Of a stretch of 64,000 nt of DNA, positions 23,129 through 35,283 are shown piece after piece. A program made the position numbers and the translations under genes. Where the stretch lies: NCBI GenBank assembly GCA_964035015.1, contig CAXIUP010000292.1:349201-413200 (forward strand), given 5' to 3'. Under the pieces are notes generated by a model that did no database searches, was not told where the DNA came from, and was given only the letters and a program-made list of their open reading frames with translations. Position 1 is the first letter of the stretch; each line of letters starts with the position of its first letter. The stretch comes from Corallium rubrum (lineage: Eukaryota > Cnidaria > Anthozoa > Scleralcyonacea > Coralliidae).

Positions 23129-23845
23129 TTTAAGGAACCTGCTATCTCCAAGTCGCCTGAATACACCCGGCCTGATCATCTCCTCCCTATCTGTTAGCCA
23201 GTCTACTGCTTTGGAGAAAGTTGACCGTTCCCATGCGGAGTTTCTCCAGAAGGACGTTAACACGATCGGCCCCTCTCCTTCGCCACCTTCAAACGACGGA
23301 ACCAACGCTTGCGTATTCTTGAGTTTGGCAGTATGCGACCAACTTTTGACCAACGCTACCACAATGACTTGGGCCGATATCAAAGTCTTGGCGGATGGTG
23401 TGATTACAAATGAGCCAGCCGTTGTAAACGAAGTGAGGAACGTGGATGACACTTGCGACCCTCTTTCAGCGTATCAAATTATGAAGAATGAACAACTGAT
23501 AGATGGTTGCGAACTGTATGAATTTTTAGATGGTAACGCAGTGTTCTCAGATCTTGGCCAACGCGAATTGACAGAGGCTCTGTATTCCAAAAGCAACGGT
23601 ACAGTCAGCGCCTTTGGTTTGTACACCTGCTGTCCGTATACATTTACCCTGGGAATCTGCAACGGGGCACTTTTTCTTTTGGATACGCACCCAATCTGTG
23701 AAGCCCTTGGAGGCAACGGTAACGGAATACTGATTCACACAGAGGATACCATGCGCGCATCCTGCAAGTTGCTAACCCAATGGATAATCCAACGGTTGAG
23801 ACTTAGTGGCATCGCTGGCACACAGTTTGGCATGGATTACCCGAG
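23129..23845 (+). CDS. Orphan gene exon with possible papain-like peptidase domain
   Basis: Open from an acceptor (ACACAG at 23123-23128) to a donor (CCCGAG then GTTAGC at 23846); about 239 codons. The sequence has the shape of a cysteine-peptidase domain: SNDGTNACVFLSL with a candidate nucleophile Cys, and after about 120 residues GALFLLDTHPI with a candidate His, followed by GGNGNGILI. This spacing recalls viral tegument-type deubiquitinases, but I do not recognise the family with certainty. Exons at 25780-25973, 26194-26255, 27457-27541 and 35284-35373 probably follow; the join to the first of these is not resolved (phase 2 donor here, phase 1 needed there), so an exon is likely missing from my list. 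Confidence 0.5.
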
Positions 23846-24442
23846 GTTAGCAAATTTCTATCTAAAATCCGTAATAGCAGTGCATAATGTTCACCGTCGT
23901 AACTCATCGTGCATTAAACCACTTATTTTATCATTTTTAATATTTTTAACGATTTCTTAGTTACCCGGTATATATGATCATTCGGAAACTAGAGATCTCA
24001 CCACGCTGGCAATTTTTTAAATTCTATGGCTGCTATCATGCTATATTATATGTGCTTTACCGGGAAAATTGATTGGTGGTATTCATTGTTATTCACGTTT
24101 AATGATGTGCGTCGTTTTCGGCTTCGCCTGTATCGAAATTTCTGTCTATGAATTGTGCGAGTTCATTGCTTGAGCTAACTAATTGGTTTACGCTTTGGCC
24201 GCAATCAACGCGCGTTTTCCTGCAAAATACCTTTGCCTGGGGTCCAAGGTGAATGTTGTTTTAGATCAAAACAATGCTCATGAAGGCATCTTATTTCGAA
24301 ATAACTTTTAAGAAGTAACGAAGTTATAAGTACCTGTAGTTACTACTACAGTCAAATCTGTTGAGTAGCGTGACATAGACATGCACCCTTCAGACCCAAA
24401 ATCTTATACATTGAACATTGGTCATTGAAACGAAAAAGTGCA

Positions 24443-24986
24443 TAACCATTGTTGCTATGGAAACAATGGCGTTTCAACATGGCTGCTAATTTGCGTTTAA
24501 CCCTTTAAGCCTCAATAGTGATCGGCAGCTAACTTCTCTTGATCACACATAGGTTAACCAGGTAAAGAGGTAATGAGAATAAAGGAAATGATCACTAAAA
24601 GGATAAGCTAACATGTTATAAAACAACTTCTCCCAACTAGTACTATAAAAAATGGTCGAAGACCAATAATATAATTTCTATGTTGATACTGGGGCTTAAA
24701 CTAAAGGGTTAAACTACTTTAATTCGCTGAAAATTTCGAGTATTCAACAGGCCAAATTTTAAAAAATTCCTTAGATCCAAAATTTTTAATTGAAAAAAGC
24801 ATTATTCATAATTATTTATTTTGGATTTATGTACGTAATTTTTTGAAATGGATTATTCATACTTGGAAGAAAACATTTACTAAATGAAAAATGGGAGTTA
24901 CCAAGGTTTTTAGCAAATTAAACTACTTTAAACGCAAATTTGCAGCCATTTTAAAACATCATTGTTGCTATAGCAAGCATGGTTAC
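24443..24986. mobile_element. MITE, about 0.54 kb, hosting a second MITE
   Basis: Left end TAACCATTGTTGCTATGGAA... running into GGCTGCTAATTTGCGTTTAA; right end is the inverted near-copy (GTAACCATGCTTGCTATAGC, GGCTGCAAATTTGCGTTTAA). A younger element sits at 24501-24708. Confidence 0.55.
24501..24708. mobile_element. Nested MITE with TTAA target duplication
   Basis: 208 bp flanked by TTAA (24497-24500 and 24709-24712). Ends CCCTTTAAGCCTC and, inverted, CCCTTTAGTTTAAGCCCC. TTAA use fits piggyBac or Kolobok-type mobilisation. Confidence 0.55.
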
Positions 24987-25143
24987 ATACTCTTTTGGTT
25001 CAGTTTCTTATTCTCCAAATGCTGTTTTACACAAGTCTCAGTTAGTTGAATTTTTTAAAGTGCCACTATTACTAACCTCTGCGAGAATTTTGAATATTTG
25101 TACTCTTTGGATTCTCCTGAGAAAAGTTGTAATATATCTTATC

Positions 25144-25311
25144 GGCCAAAAATGTCACCTTCGGCTTCCTACATTTTTTTTTATACTAAAGTTGACGAAG
25201 TGACGTCATACCAGGAATTTGGAAAGAGATTTGGTATAGACAGATTCCTTACATGACGTCACTTCGTCAACTTTAGCTTAAAAAAGTCCTAGGAAGATGA
25301 CATTTTCGGCC
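25144..25311. mobile_element. Foldback MITE
   Basis: Ends GGCCAAAAATGTCACCTT and inverted GGCCGAAAATGTCATCTT. Inner arms carry AAAGTTGACGAAGTGACGTCA and its reverse. About 168 bp. Confidence 0.6.
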
Positions 25312-25779
25312 AAAACGATCCATTACAATTTTTAAACAAATAATCAATGTACAAAATTTTGGATCTAAGAAATGTGCATTTTCCACGTTTCAAGAAACTG
25401 TATGGAGTCACCTTAAGCATGATACACTGCTTTAAGTAGACAGCTCCCATCTCATATAAATCTCATATAAATATATATAAATATTATCAATAGAACCTCT
25501 AATAATAAAATGTGTACACTTAATTTGATGGCAAAAACATGGAATCCCTGTATTTAGCGGACAAGATGCTCCTTTTTTCAATGCTTCATGACAGAAATCG
25601 GGAAATATCAAAACAAATTTCGCAAACTAATATGTTTCATTTTATTTGTGATGTGTTTAGTGAATTGTGATGGTGCTACAGCAGTTGAAAGAAGTGAAGA
25701 AAGAAATTACAAAAGTATGAGGAATGTTAACATCAGCCATGGTGGAAATCATGGACTGGAAGACGCTTCTCGTTTTCAG

Positions 25780-25973
25780 GTGGTGATGCCGGTGAAGGGA
25801 GCCATGATCACAAGGTAGACGATCTTAGTCAAAGTGTGACTTATCCCATCGCTGATGTGAACAATTGCATGGGCAACTGCAGCAGTTCGAATGGTGACAA
25901 CGTTGTGAAGCTTCAGCATACGGTCATTGACCTGACTCGACCGTTAAAGGAGACGGGATGCCGCATAAGCAAG
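25780..25973 (+). CDS. Orphan gene, internal exon A
   Basis: Bounded by TTTTCAG and a GTAGGT donor. Reads GDAGEGSHDHKVDDL... to PLKETGCRISK, polar and without recognised domain. It ends in phase 0, matching exon B. Confidence 0.4.
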
Positions 25974-26193
25974 GTAGGTACCCTGCAGATCAATCCAGAT
26001 TGTTAGTTAAAACTCGCTGAAAAACATGTTTGTTTTGCCTTCTCCCCCCCTCCTTGTTATATCATACCGTTGCTTCATTAATTTATTATTTTTTTCTCCT
26101 CTTCCAACGATCGTTGTAATTGCCCCTTTGCCTCCCTCCCTGTTTGTCATGCTACTGCTTGAATATATCTAAGTGTAACTTATGTTTATTTAG

Positions 26194-26255
26194 AACGTAT
26201 CCGCCCACTTTAATGACACCAGCACTTCGATTGCAGGAGGAAATGAGACAACGAG
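26194..26255 (+). CDS. Orphan gene, internal exon B
   Basis: 62 bases between TTTATTTAG and GTAAAT. Encodes NVSAHFNDTSTSIAGGNETT. Phase 0 in and phase 2 out, fitting exons A and C. Confidence 0.4.
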
Positions 26256-27456
26256 GTAAATCCCTTTCTTTTTTTACTATAATTGGACAGGTTAAAAAAG
26301 GAACATTTTTTACCACATAGCTGCGACGCAACGCAGCGCAACTCAAACGTAACATCATTTGATGTCATGTAACATCATGTAATGCAATGCAAAATAATGT
26401 AATGTATAACAGTTATTCACCAAAGTCACTGAAGACTGGAAGTGGAGGTGGATGTAATAGACTAGTGCATATTTTCCATGATGCACAGTGTCCAACCAGA
26501 ATTTAACATTTGTTTTCAGTAAACAGTAAATTTGTTTCCACGCATTTGTTTTGTATTTGCTGCCTTTGGAAATATAAAGAAAAAGCCAGATATTTTCCGG
26601 GCTGGAAGAACCATGCAATCACACATCATATTTCTCCAAATAATCAGGCTATCACCGATCACCTCCCATACTTATTAGCACAAAACAATATAAAGATTTA
26701 CTAACCAGGTTCCGCGGCTACTATTGTCTGTGATATTTGTGTAACAGCGATATAGCGCAATAGGCGGCGGGCAGTAAGATGTCCTCTAAGAATTGCATTG
26801 GAAATATAACTGTAGAAAACGCATACAGCATGGTGTTTCAAGCAAAAATACAGAATTTTGTTGTAATGTAAAAGTTGCAACGCAAATATTCAATTGTAAC
26901 TGACCACGTAACTAAAATGAGTTTTTAAGCAGGCGCAAATCTCATCCAGAACCCGATTTGGAACAAGAAACTCGAAAGGGCACTGTTGTACTACATACAT
27001 TTGTTTTTTGGCAATCGCTGACATGAATTTGCCGTCCAATATGACATGCACAATATAAAACAGTGCCTTTACGTGCTTCTTGTGGTTTTAGTGTCAAAAT
27101 CTTTTTGATGAGATTTTGCACTGCATAAAATGTATTCAGGTCACGTGACCAATTGCAATAATGCCAGTAATACAACTTCGGAAAAAAATTCCGTGCTTGA
27201 AACATATCCGTTTTATAAAGTTATAAGTTCCATACCGGTTATTTTCGGTGGATAGAGATCACGTACCATGTTATTGCAATTCGCCTATTACTACATGAAC
27301 AGAAATTCCTGATATACTGTAATGGTTGGATAATTTAGTTAATATTTCAATATATACCGCCCTATTGGGGGAGTTTGTGGTTACACTGAGTATGAGGATG
27401 AGGATGACTTACAAATATTACATAACTTCTTATACGAAATTTGTTTCCTTTTTAAG
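26256..27456. other. Probable intron of the orphan gene, no gene seen
   Basis: Open frames here are short and unsupported. A few CATGTAATGC-type short repeats occur at 26340-26410. Confidence 0.4.
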
Positions 27457-27541
27457 TGAATGGAATGCGATAGCCCCCAATCAACAAGATAACAGCGATG
27501 TAATAATAAGCAGGCCACCACTAAAGAAACCAAAAGTAGAG
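27457..27541 (+). CDS. Orphan gene, internal exon C
   Basis: 85 bases between TTTTTAAG and GTATAT. Encodes EWNAIAPNQQ... to PPLKKPKVE, with a nuclear-localisation-like PLKKPKVE. Ends in phase 0, matching the exon at 35284 on the far side of the Kolobok element. Confidence 0.4.
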
Positions 27542-28088
27542 GTATATCTCCTTCCGATTATATTACACTGTCCATTCTCATACAAGCACCCTTATTTAGT
27601 CATCCACATTCCAATTAAATTTAACACTTTCTTCGCAATGACCTTCCTCGCCAAAACAGTTACATGTATTTTCTGATGATGTTAGCCATACACATAATTT
27701 TGTATAACGAAATGCCGAAGTTTCAAGCGAAGTCCTTTTCTTTTAGTAAAGCATCAATTTCTAATTTTTTGCATTAAAGAGACACTTGATGGTATCCACT
27801 GTGTTTGGATACCCTATAGTCTGATGCAAATTAACACGCTGCGGCGGCGATATTGCAATACTTGATAAAACTGCAAAGAACATGAGCCGATATATAGGCA
27901 AGTGTTTTTAGTTTTCGAAAGTCAAGCAACATCCTCAAACTTAAAGGTGCTGTCCACTCCGTTGTGAGCATGCGCGAGATCTTGTTTATATTCTGTATTT
28001 ACGTTTCATTATATTTGATCTTATATGAAGTATATATATTACAGCCCCTTGCGATTGCTCAATAATGGCCGCCGATTAAATCATAAAT

Positions 28089-30012
28089 ATGGATGAGAGC
28101 TTTACACTAGATGAAATCGAATGCGACGAAATCGAACAGGCAGCGGAAATACCGAACGTAGACAACATTACAGTTTGTTCGTGTAAAGGGATGTGTCTCA
28201 GAGAAAGAGGGCGAAATGCATGTCCATGTAAAACTGTTTCTCAGTTTTGTTCGTCAGCGTGCCACCCTGGCCGCTCACTATGCATGAACAAACAAAGTGT
28301 TCTAGGTGATCGGGACGACTCAGATGCAAATGAATCTGATGAAGAACACCAAGAGCCAACAACGGTAAGTTCTAGGTAACTTTATACGAGTGCGGCTTTT
28401 ATTTTTTTTAAATACCGAATTCGGCAAGTTCACAGTTGTATTACTGTAAACACCGACACTCATAGTACGTGCCACGTGTAGTAAATGATAACGTTTTTAA
28501 AACCGTCCAAGATTCACGTCAGAAGTTTTGGTAATTTCAGGATACTTCAGACAACAGCGAAAGTTCTCGAGGAAGGCCAAGTACAAGAGGAGGACGAAGA
28601 GGTCGACGACGAGGTAGGAGAGCAGGCAGGGGAAGACGTGGTAGAGCGCGAGGCAATCGAGGGAGAAGCCGAAGCTCAGTAAGTCGCGGTAATAGAGGGC
28701 AACGAAGATTGGTCGAAGAAGACAATTCGCAGCAGAGAGTTGCTGACCATGAACAGCGACTACAGGTATATATTTTGTTATTTTTTTTGCAATTTAGTTT
28801 CTAATGTTGTTATTGAAAGAACTATTATTAAATATGAGTATTAAAACGACGTACCATTGCCTAAAAATTGCACGTTCTTTCTAAATACTGGTGGCATTTT
28901 GACATTTGGGATTCATTGCATTGGCTATTGGGTACAAGACAACAACGCTTTCAGGTTCTCGCTCAAAACATAACGTTTATACCACAATATATTACAGCTT
29001 CTACCAGAACCCAATTCCAATTGCTTTGATTAGTTTTTTATGTATTCCATAAAAGTGTACATAAGATGGTATACACCCTTTATCCCTTTACCTTTAAATA
29101 TTTTGTTGCAAGAGGAATGATTAACATTGTGTTTCACCCATAAATTTCATGGTAATGCTGAAAGATGTATATTTCTAGATGTCCCTCAATCATACAGTAT
29201 TCATGGGGACAATCAAAACCAATCTTGACCCATTGTCACAGCCCAGCTGGATCTTCTGGCATTAGTAAAATAACAAAGGGGGCTGTCCTTGACTGTGTAG
29301 GTATAGCTGCTAAAGGGTTATGATCACCAGTTCACACCAAAACCCTCAGTAACAAACCCCATTTGGCCTTAAAATGGAGACATATAATCACCAACATCCC
29401 TCAATACCATATTATGCTAGATAATCAATAATATTAGAGTACAGTATTTCAATTGTAAATTTATAGGATTTGGTTGAAAATCTAAATGTAGATGTTCTGC
29501 AGAGGTTGGCCTTAGAGCTGTTGCGTCGTCAGCCTGCAGTTTTTGCAGACCTTGTTAATGGTGAGATGCCTATCAACAACCCAAACGAGGAGGCACCGCC
29601 AGCTGGTGAGCCAGAAGACTCGAACCCAGGAGACTCTGACCCAGGAGATGGTATCCCTGACTGGTGCTCATGTGGTTTGTGCAGGCCAATGCCTACACAA
29701 ATTGAAAATAAGTGTTGTTGCAAGAAAAAGATGCCTTGCATTAGTACAGCGCCACTCTTTCACCAGCTAGTCCTAGATGGGAACGTTTTGGATTTAGCAA
29801 TGCGCTACAGGGAAGATGTGCTAGCCCTTGATCATCCCAGGAATAATGAGAATTTCAGGCATGCTGCCTATCGTCAATATGTACTTTGGCAACATGGCAG
29901 ATTGGGTCAAGGTAACCGAAGGGTTGTGCCTAGCTGCTGCGTTCTGGCAATAAGGGCACGTTACCCATCACCAAATGGTGTATATACAGGTTTCCTTCCT
30001 GCTAGGCTTTAA
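28089..30012 (+). CDS. Accessory protein with CXC-like cluster, RG-rich linker and P2X7 ballast domain
   Basis: Three exons, 28089-28364, 28541-28765 and 29467-30012, all joined in phase 0, give 348 residues from ATG to TAA. Exon 1: acidic start, then a cysteine cluster (VCSCKGMC, NACPCK, FCSSACHPG). Exon 2: an Arg/Gly tract of about 40 residues (RGGRRGRRRGRRAGRG), probably RNA- or DNA-binding. Exon 3: the domain known from the C-terminal ballast of vertebrate P2X7 receptors, with WCSCGLCRPMPT, KCCCKKKMPC, AYRQYVLWQHGRLG and RRVVPSCCVLAIR. In P2X7 that region binds zinc and guanine nucleotide. There is no channel or membrane segment, so this is not a receptor. It converges on the transposase gene inside the same pair of TIRs. 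Confidence 0.8.
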
Positions 30013-30568
30013 AAGTAATATGTACAGTGTACTTAATGTTAAGTATAACTTATCCCCAACAATCTAATATTTACAGTTTATTTACACTAATATTTTTACA
30101 AAAGTTTTAGGGGGTGATTACATGGAGAAATTTCAGCCCGGGCTGAGATTTCTGCTCGGATACTGAGATATGGAAAAGTCTGAGGAGAATGATTCGAATA
30201 AGAAACACGAAGTGTGGAAATCATACAAGTTGTCACAAACATGCAGCATAAAACAAACATATTTTAATGTGTATTTCAAATAAACCATATTTATTACTTC
30301 TTTTAATATCACCTTTTACAAGGCACTATCTGTATTCCACACTTCGTGTTTCTTTAAGTTCGACTTTACAAACAAATGTGGGTTAATAACGCTAATTTGC
30401 TATAACATGGCAAGAATTTCATTCCCTGGTTGAATTTCAACCTGGATACCGACTTCCATCCCATGGGCTGAACGTCTCTAAGCTCCCGCTTTTCCATCCC
30501 CCAGTAGCCGGGCCGAAATCTCAGCCCTGGCTGAAATTTTCCCATGTAATCAGTCCCTTAAACAATAA
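30013..30568. other. Spacer between the two convergent Kolobok genes
   Basis: Mostly occupied by the MITE at 30110-30557. No coding evidence. Confidence 0.6.
30110..30557. mobile_element. MITE inserted between the two Kolobok genes
   Basis: Ends GGGGGTGATTACATGG and inverted GGGACTGATTACATGGG, continuing AAATTTCAGCCNGGGCTGAG. Flanked by TTA (30107-30109 and 30558-30560). About 448 bp with no coding content. Confidence 0.6.
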
Positions 30569-33500
30569 TTAGTCAGTGAAACGAGATTGTTGTGTTTCCA
30601 GTAGTTCCTGCATAGTTGGGCGTGGGGTTATTGAAATGTTGCGAGCAATTCTCCTTGGATCATCATCACTCATTGATAGCTTTTGGCTCACTGGTCCTGG
30701 GACATTTCGTCTTTTCATAAAGATCTGTACCAGTAAGTCTGGTATATATTTATACTTTTTTGACTCGCGTACAGGAACTGCTCGCCACCTCTTTGTCCGT
30801 TTACTGTACTGTGCCCGTTGCCTATACAAATAATTGTATTTGTTATATAAGACTCATCCTCAGAGAAATTACATGAACAGAAAATTATCATAATTTTCTT
30901 ATAGAACATCATGACATTTTCTGTTCATGTAGAGTATTTGTTACAATATATTCCATTTTGTAATCAAAATGATCCAAAATAATAAAAAAACCCACTTACT
31001 TTGGTATTCCATCTGCACGCTTTGCAATTGTCCTCTCTCTGTGACAGTTAAAGTCAATTGCTGCAAGTTGGTTTCTCATCTTGTATCCAACATATCTGTA
31101 AGAAGAGATTTGTTATAAAATAACATCTTGATACAGCAGTATGTTGCACATGTACCTATATGATTCATTGGGACTTTTGTACCAATAAAGTAATACATAG
31201 CTTAATTTTGTTTTTACAATAGTTAATTAAAAACAAGTATTGTATAGTTGGTACATACGAGTATGAATGTCTCTTGGGACAATACATCAGTAAGTGATTG
31301 TGATACGATTCCAGAAACCCAGTGTGCCTATAGATAATTAAAAAGGTACTTTAAACACAATGTGAATGAAAGAAAAATTGTTACACTGTATGTCTTTGAC
31401 ATAATATATACTGTATATACCTGAAGTTTGTATAATATGGAAGTGTGTTCAGAAATCGTTTGCTTAAAATTACATTGCGCAGGGCTTCGTGAGGAGGTGA
31501 ATTTTTGGCCAGCCATGGTTTCTTTCTCTCTAGTTCATCTAGTTCACCATGTGCACACTGTCCATTTCCCTTCCCTTCAGCCAAAACCCACTGATGTTCA
31601 TTGAGTACATGATGGAGGAGGCCAATCCACATATGCTGTACATGAAATAAGCAAATAGAATGAGAAGATATTATAATTCAATTACAATAACTAAGTTTAA
31701 CAATGACCATTGCACCTAGTAAGAATAATTAAGATTGTTGCACATTAAAAAAACAACAAGTATTTACTTTGAAATCAACCACATTTCCATTGCATTTTCT
31801 ACTGCAGTACCAGAAATGGTTTCGGACTGCACCAACCCAGAAAGACAAATCCTCCTTTCCCTTCTCTTTGGCAACCTAACAATAATTTTTTTGTCAATTA
31901 ATCCAGTGCTGCCTCAGATCAGCCCCATACAGTACAGCCTCTTTCATCTGCTGAATAACATCATCTGATGTTACCCAGAATAAAAATAATAAAGGCTGTC
32001 TTAGGCATGGAATGGGTCAAACAAGAGCTAGAATTAGACATGAGCAACAAATAAGTTGATTATCACTCGTATACAACTTGGAGTTGGGTTTGTTATGCAG
32101 TAAAAAACAAAAAAATGATGGAAAAAATATTTGAAGACCCTGTGTGTTGTTTCTCAATGTATCTATGTAAATAACAGTCTATTACTAACAAGCTATGTGT
32201 ATCAGCCAATAACAAATTATTTGTATTTGACCATAATGCATTATATGGTTCTCTACATCTCGAAAGAACAAGTAAGAAGTGGTTCAGCAGACAATAATTG
32301 CTAAAAACTATGGTGTTTAATATTTCTTACAGAACCAACTTTCTTTGCAAGTGACTTTCCACCATGCCAGACATCTCTTTGGTGGCAAATTGCTTTGTAT
32401 TTTTCAGCATTTTCTGAAAATAGGATAAACAATATTTTAATGTTAAAATGACCAATCAGAGGATACTGACTGGTGTATGATAACAGTAAATGACAGTCAC
32501 TTGGAGCTGTGAAAATAGTTCCAGAGTTGTTGCTGAAAAGTAGGCAAGGAAGTGGAACCACCAGAATAAAGAATTTTTAGCATTATAAAAATGTTAGAAG
32601 AATTTGGTTTATCGATCATACTGCATATTATACAACACTGACAGTTTCACAATAAATACTTAGGAAAACAAGCAACTTTAAAATTACCTAGGCCTGGGTA
32701 ACCTAGCTGCAAACTAAACAACTTTACAATCACCTAAAATATTTAAAACCACTCACTCATAAGTGCAGCTATCTCAAGATGACCATCTGTCACAATTTCA
32801 GTGATCTTCATTTGGGTCTGCAGCATTTCATCCAACCCTCTCTCGAAACCAATCCGTTCCATATTTGGGCTCTTCCTTCCTTCAACCTCTCTTACGTCAA
32901 CAATATTTACATTCACAATGCTTTTTGTTTCTATGTCTGCAAACGTGTATGTACAGTATTGAGCACAATGACCTGGCGAGTCATTGCGCCCATCTGAACT
33001 TAACAGAACATCCTTTCCAGCTCGTTCTGACCATATATCACTTCTCATATTTTGCCAGTAGTCATTTACTGCAGGAGCCATGTACAGGCTTTGGTACTGG
33101 TGAAACAGACTTCTAGAGACATATCCCAGGTTCATTATTTTAAAGAGAAAGCCTGTTTTGGTAAAAGAATTGCCAGAAAGTGCTATTGCGGATGCCAACA
33201 GTAGATTTCCAGCTCTGACTCCTTCACAGGTAGGCTGAGAAGCCCACCTTCCACCTAAGTGACCAGCATTACACTTCCAGTTAACGACAAAACATGTGCC
33301 AACAAAACTTTCGTTATAATCTAGTACTCTACCACATTCTTCCCTCTGACATTTGCGCCCATGCAGATCAACAAGCAGCTCAATGATCTTGTCACAAAAA
33401 GTTATACACTTCATCTTTTGCACAACTTCCTGTGGCATGACCATTATAGATGTTTGTTGTGCTGAGTCCTGTTCTGTTTCAGGGTCAGATTGCTGTAGAT

Positions 33501-35036
33501 CATCACTACCATCCACATCGAGATCGAACACTTCACTTTCCATTGATGTCTTATCAAGATTGTCAATATCTTCCCTATGCAAGATAACAACATTGCATAT
33601 TTTCATATAACACCTTGATAACTTTGTGTCATTTGATTGGTAGATTATTGATCACATGTGTAGGGATGAAATTGCCATTGCACGACCTACATTGTTCACT
33701 GTGCATTTATATATATTCACTATGCAATAGTTTTTTGACTTACTGTATTGTGCTCTCAGATAAAATCCTCTCATAGAACTTATTTGTGTGTATTTCTTTA
33801 TTTCCATTCAGGAAGATGAAATGTCAATTCGGCTATTGCCTCATTGAGTAGAACATTTCCTTTGTATAATAAGCAACTACTGTATTCAAAGCAGAAACTA
33901 GCAACTATATATTCCACCTTTGAATGTTCTTGTTTATGAGGTCAGAATGCAATAACAACCCGTATAAATCATATGACTATCATCTTCACGAGTCTGAATC
34001 TGGGAAATATGAAACTAGCAAAAAGAAATTTCTACTCACTCAGATATCTCACCAATAGGATCCAGTAAATCAGCTGTTGGAACCAAAAACTCATCATCAG
34101 ACTGGTCACTGTCAGACTCTGAAGCTGTCATAGTTTCTTCCAGAGGGGGGTCCCTATTAAGAAGGCATACAGGAAATTTAATAAGACAATGAAACAAACA
34201 GAGTTTAATCTGATTATGAAATGGACAAATAATTGATTGCCACAAACAAGTCACATGTGCTCAACAATGAAACCCCAGCAAGTAATTACAGTATATAAAA
34301 AGTATGGAGTCTTGGGGAATCTCGAGTATACAAACGACATGTATAGTCTATTAATACAAGAATAAGCAATAAATAATGACATGTTTCGTGTACCTGATTC
34401 TCAAAGGAGAATTTGCATCCAACAAGCGCCTGTGCTTTGAAGGAGAAGGACGTTCTCTACCCACCGAAGGTGAAGTTAGGTGTTGTTGGATTGGTGTCGA
34501 AGTAAGCACTGTTCACAAAAAATAAAAATAAAATAATAACGTACTGGTCTTATGGGATTCTATGCACATGCTATAAAATATTGGGTACTTACGAGGAGAA
34601 GCGATAAGTACACCTGGGCCAGCCGACACCGCCAAACCACCTTCTGTTTGCGTCTCATTGTCCCTTTTGAAATATACGAAATTAAATGCGTTATACTTGG
34701 GTTATATTCTGAAACAAACGACTTTACACAGACATCCCTGTTCTGTATATTGAACCATAAACTTAAAAGTCATTACCTGAAAGTGCGCGCCTTCGAAGAC
34801 AAGTAAAAATCCAACAACAGTTCTGCCAGTTCTTTGTCGGATTTAATTTTCATTTCATCGCACAAACCACACCATCTAGCGTGCTGGTCGTAAAGATAGA
34901 CTTTTGTCTTATCTCTTCTAGCATAATAATTCTTTAGTCTGGCAGCCTTATCGTCTAAAGTTGCCAAACGACCTTCCATAGGAGGAAAGGAAGAACTTGC
35001 TTCAGAACTCATTACACTCTCTTCTTCGTCCGCCAT
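30569..35036 (-). CDS. Kolobok-type DDE transposase, 11 exons
   Basis: Exons, high to low: 35036-34777, 34663-34593, 34508-34394, 34153-34040, 33574-32757, 32413-32331, 31875-31768, 31635-31421, 31327-31259, 31095-31000, 30821-30569. They sum to 2,202 bases, 733 codons plus stop, and every junction has GT/AG ends with matching phase. The N-terminus is acidic and serine-rich. Then comes a zinc-type segment (CQREECGRVL, WKCNAGHLGGRW), the first Asp in SSDGRNDSPGH, NMERIGFERGL, the second Asp in EIVTDGH, then RDVWHGGKSLAKK, WIGLLHHVL, and the catalytic Glu in TGFLESYHNHLL. This order and the SDGR...DSPG block are the Kolobok signature. No THAP domain is seen at the N-terminus, unlike several vertebrate members. 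Ten introns are unusual for a transposase; the copy looks intact. Confidence 0.8.
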
Positions 35037-35283
35037 TATTGGCGCTTACACTGCATAAATTAACATTCCAATTGTCGGGTCCCGATGATTGGAATGTGGC
35101 ACATGCGCAGAACGGACTGGACAGCACCTTTAAAATATTACCTGCGTACAATTTGGATAAAGATTGTTGTCGAAAAAAGTCTCAAGGCAGAAAATTCCCG
35201 TGTTTGGATACTCTGCCAACCAGAGTACGAGCAGCATACAAGTTCTTTTATAACACATTTTAAAAATATTTTCTGTTGTATAG

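Larger units (their letters stand above)
23846..25779. other. Probable intron with nested foldback elements
   Basis: No supported coding segment, though a missed short exon before 25780 is likely. Holds the elements at 24443-24986 and 25144-25311. Confidence 0.4.
27945..35129. mobile_element. Kolobok-type DNA transposon, 7.2 kb, two genes, looks whole
   Basis: Flanked by TTAA at 27941-27944 and 35130-35133. Ends start AGGTGCTGTCCA, and the first 34 or so bases match in inverted orientation with four or five differences (for example CACTCC against CAGTCC). Between them: a + strand accessory gene (28089-30012) and a - strand transposase gene (35036 down to 30569), arranged tail to tail. Kolobok elements are known for TTAA duplications, and the transposase motifs agree. 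Both spliced frames stay open from ATG to stop in my reading, so the copy may be functional or recently so. It sits in an intron of the orphan gene. Confidence 0.85.

Noticed and set aside
28089-30012. A P2X receptor gene
   Set aside because: Only the ballast domain is present; there is no transmembrane segment or ATP-binding ectodomain, and it lies within transposon ends.
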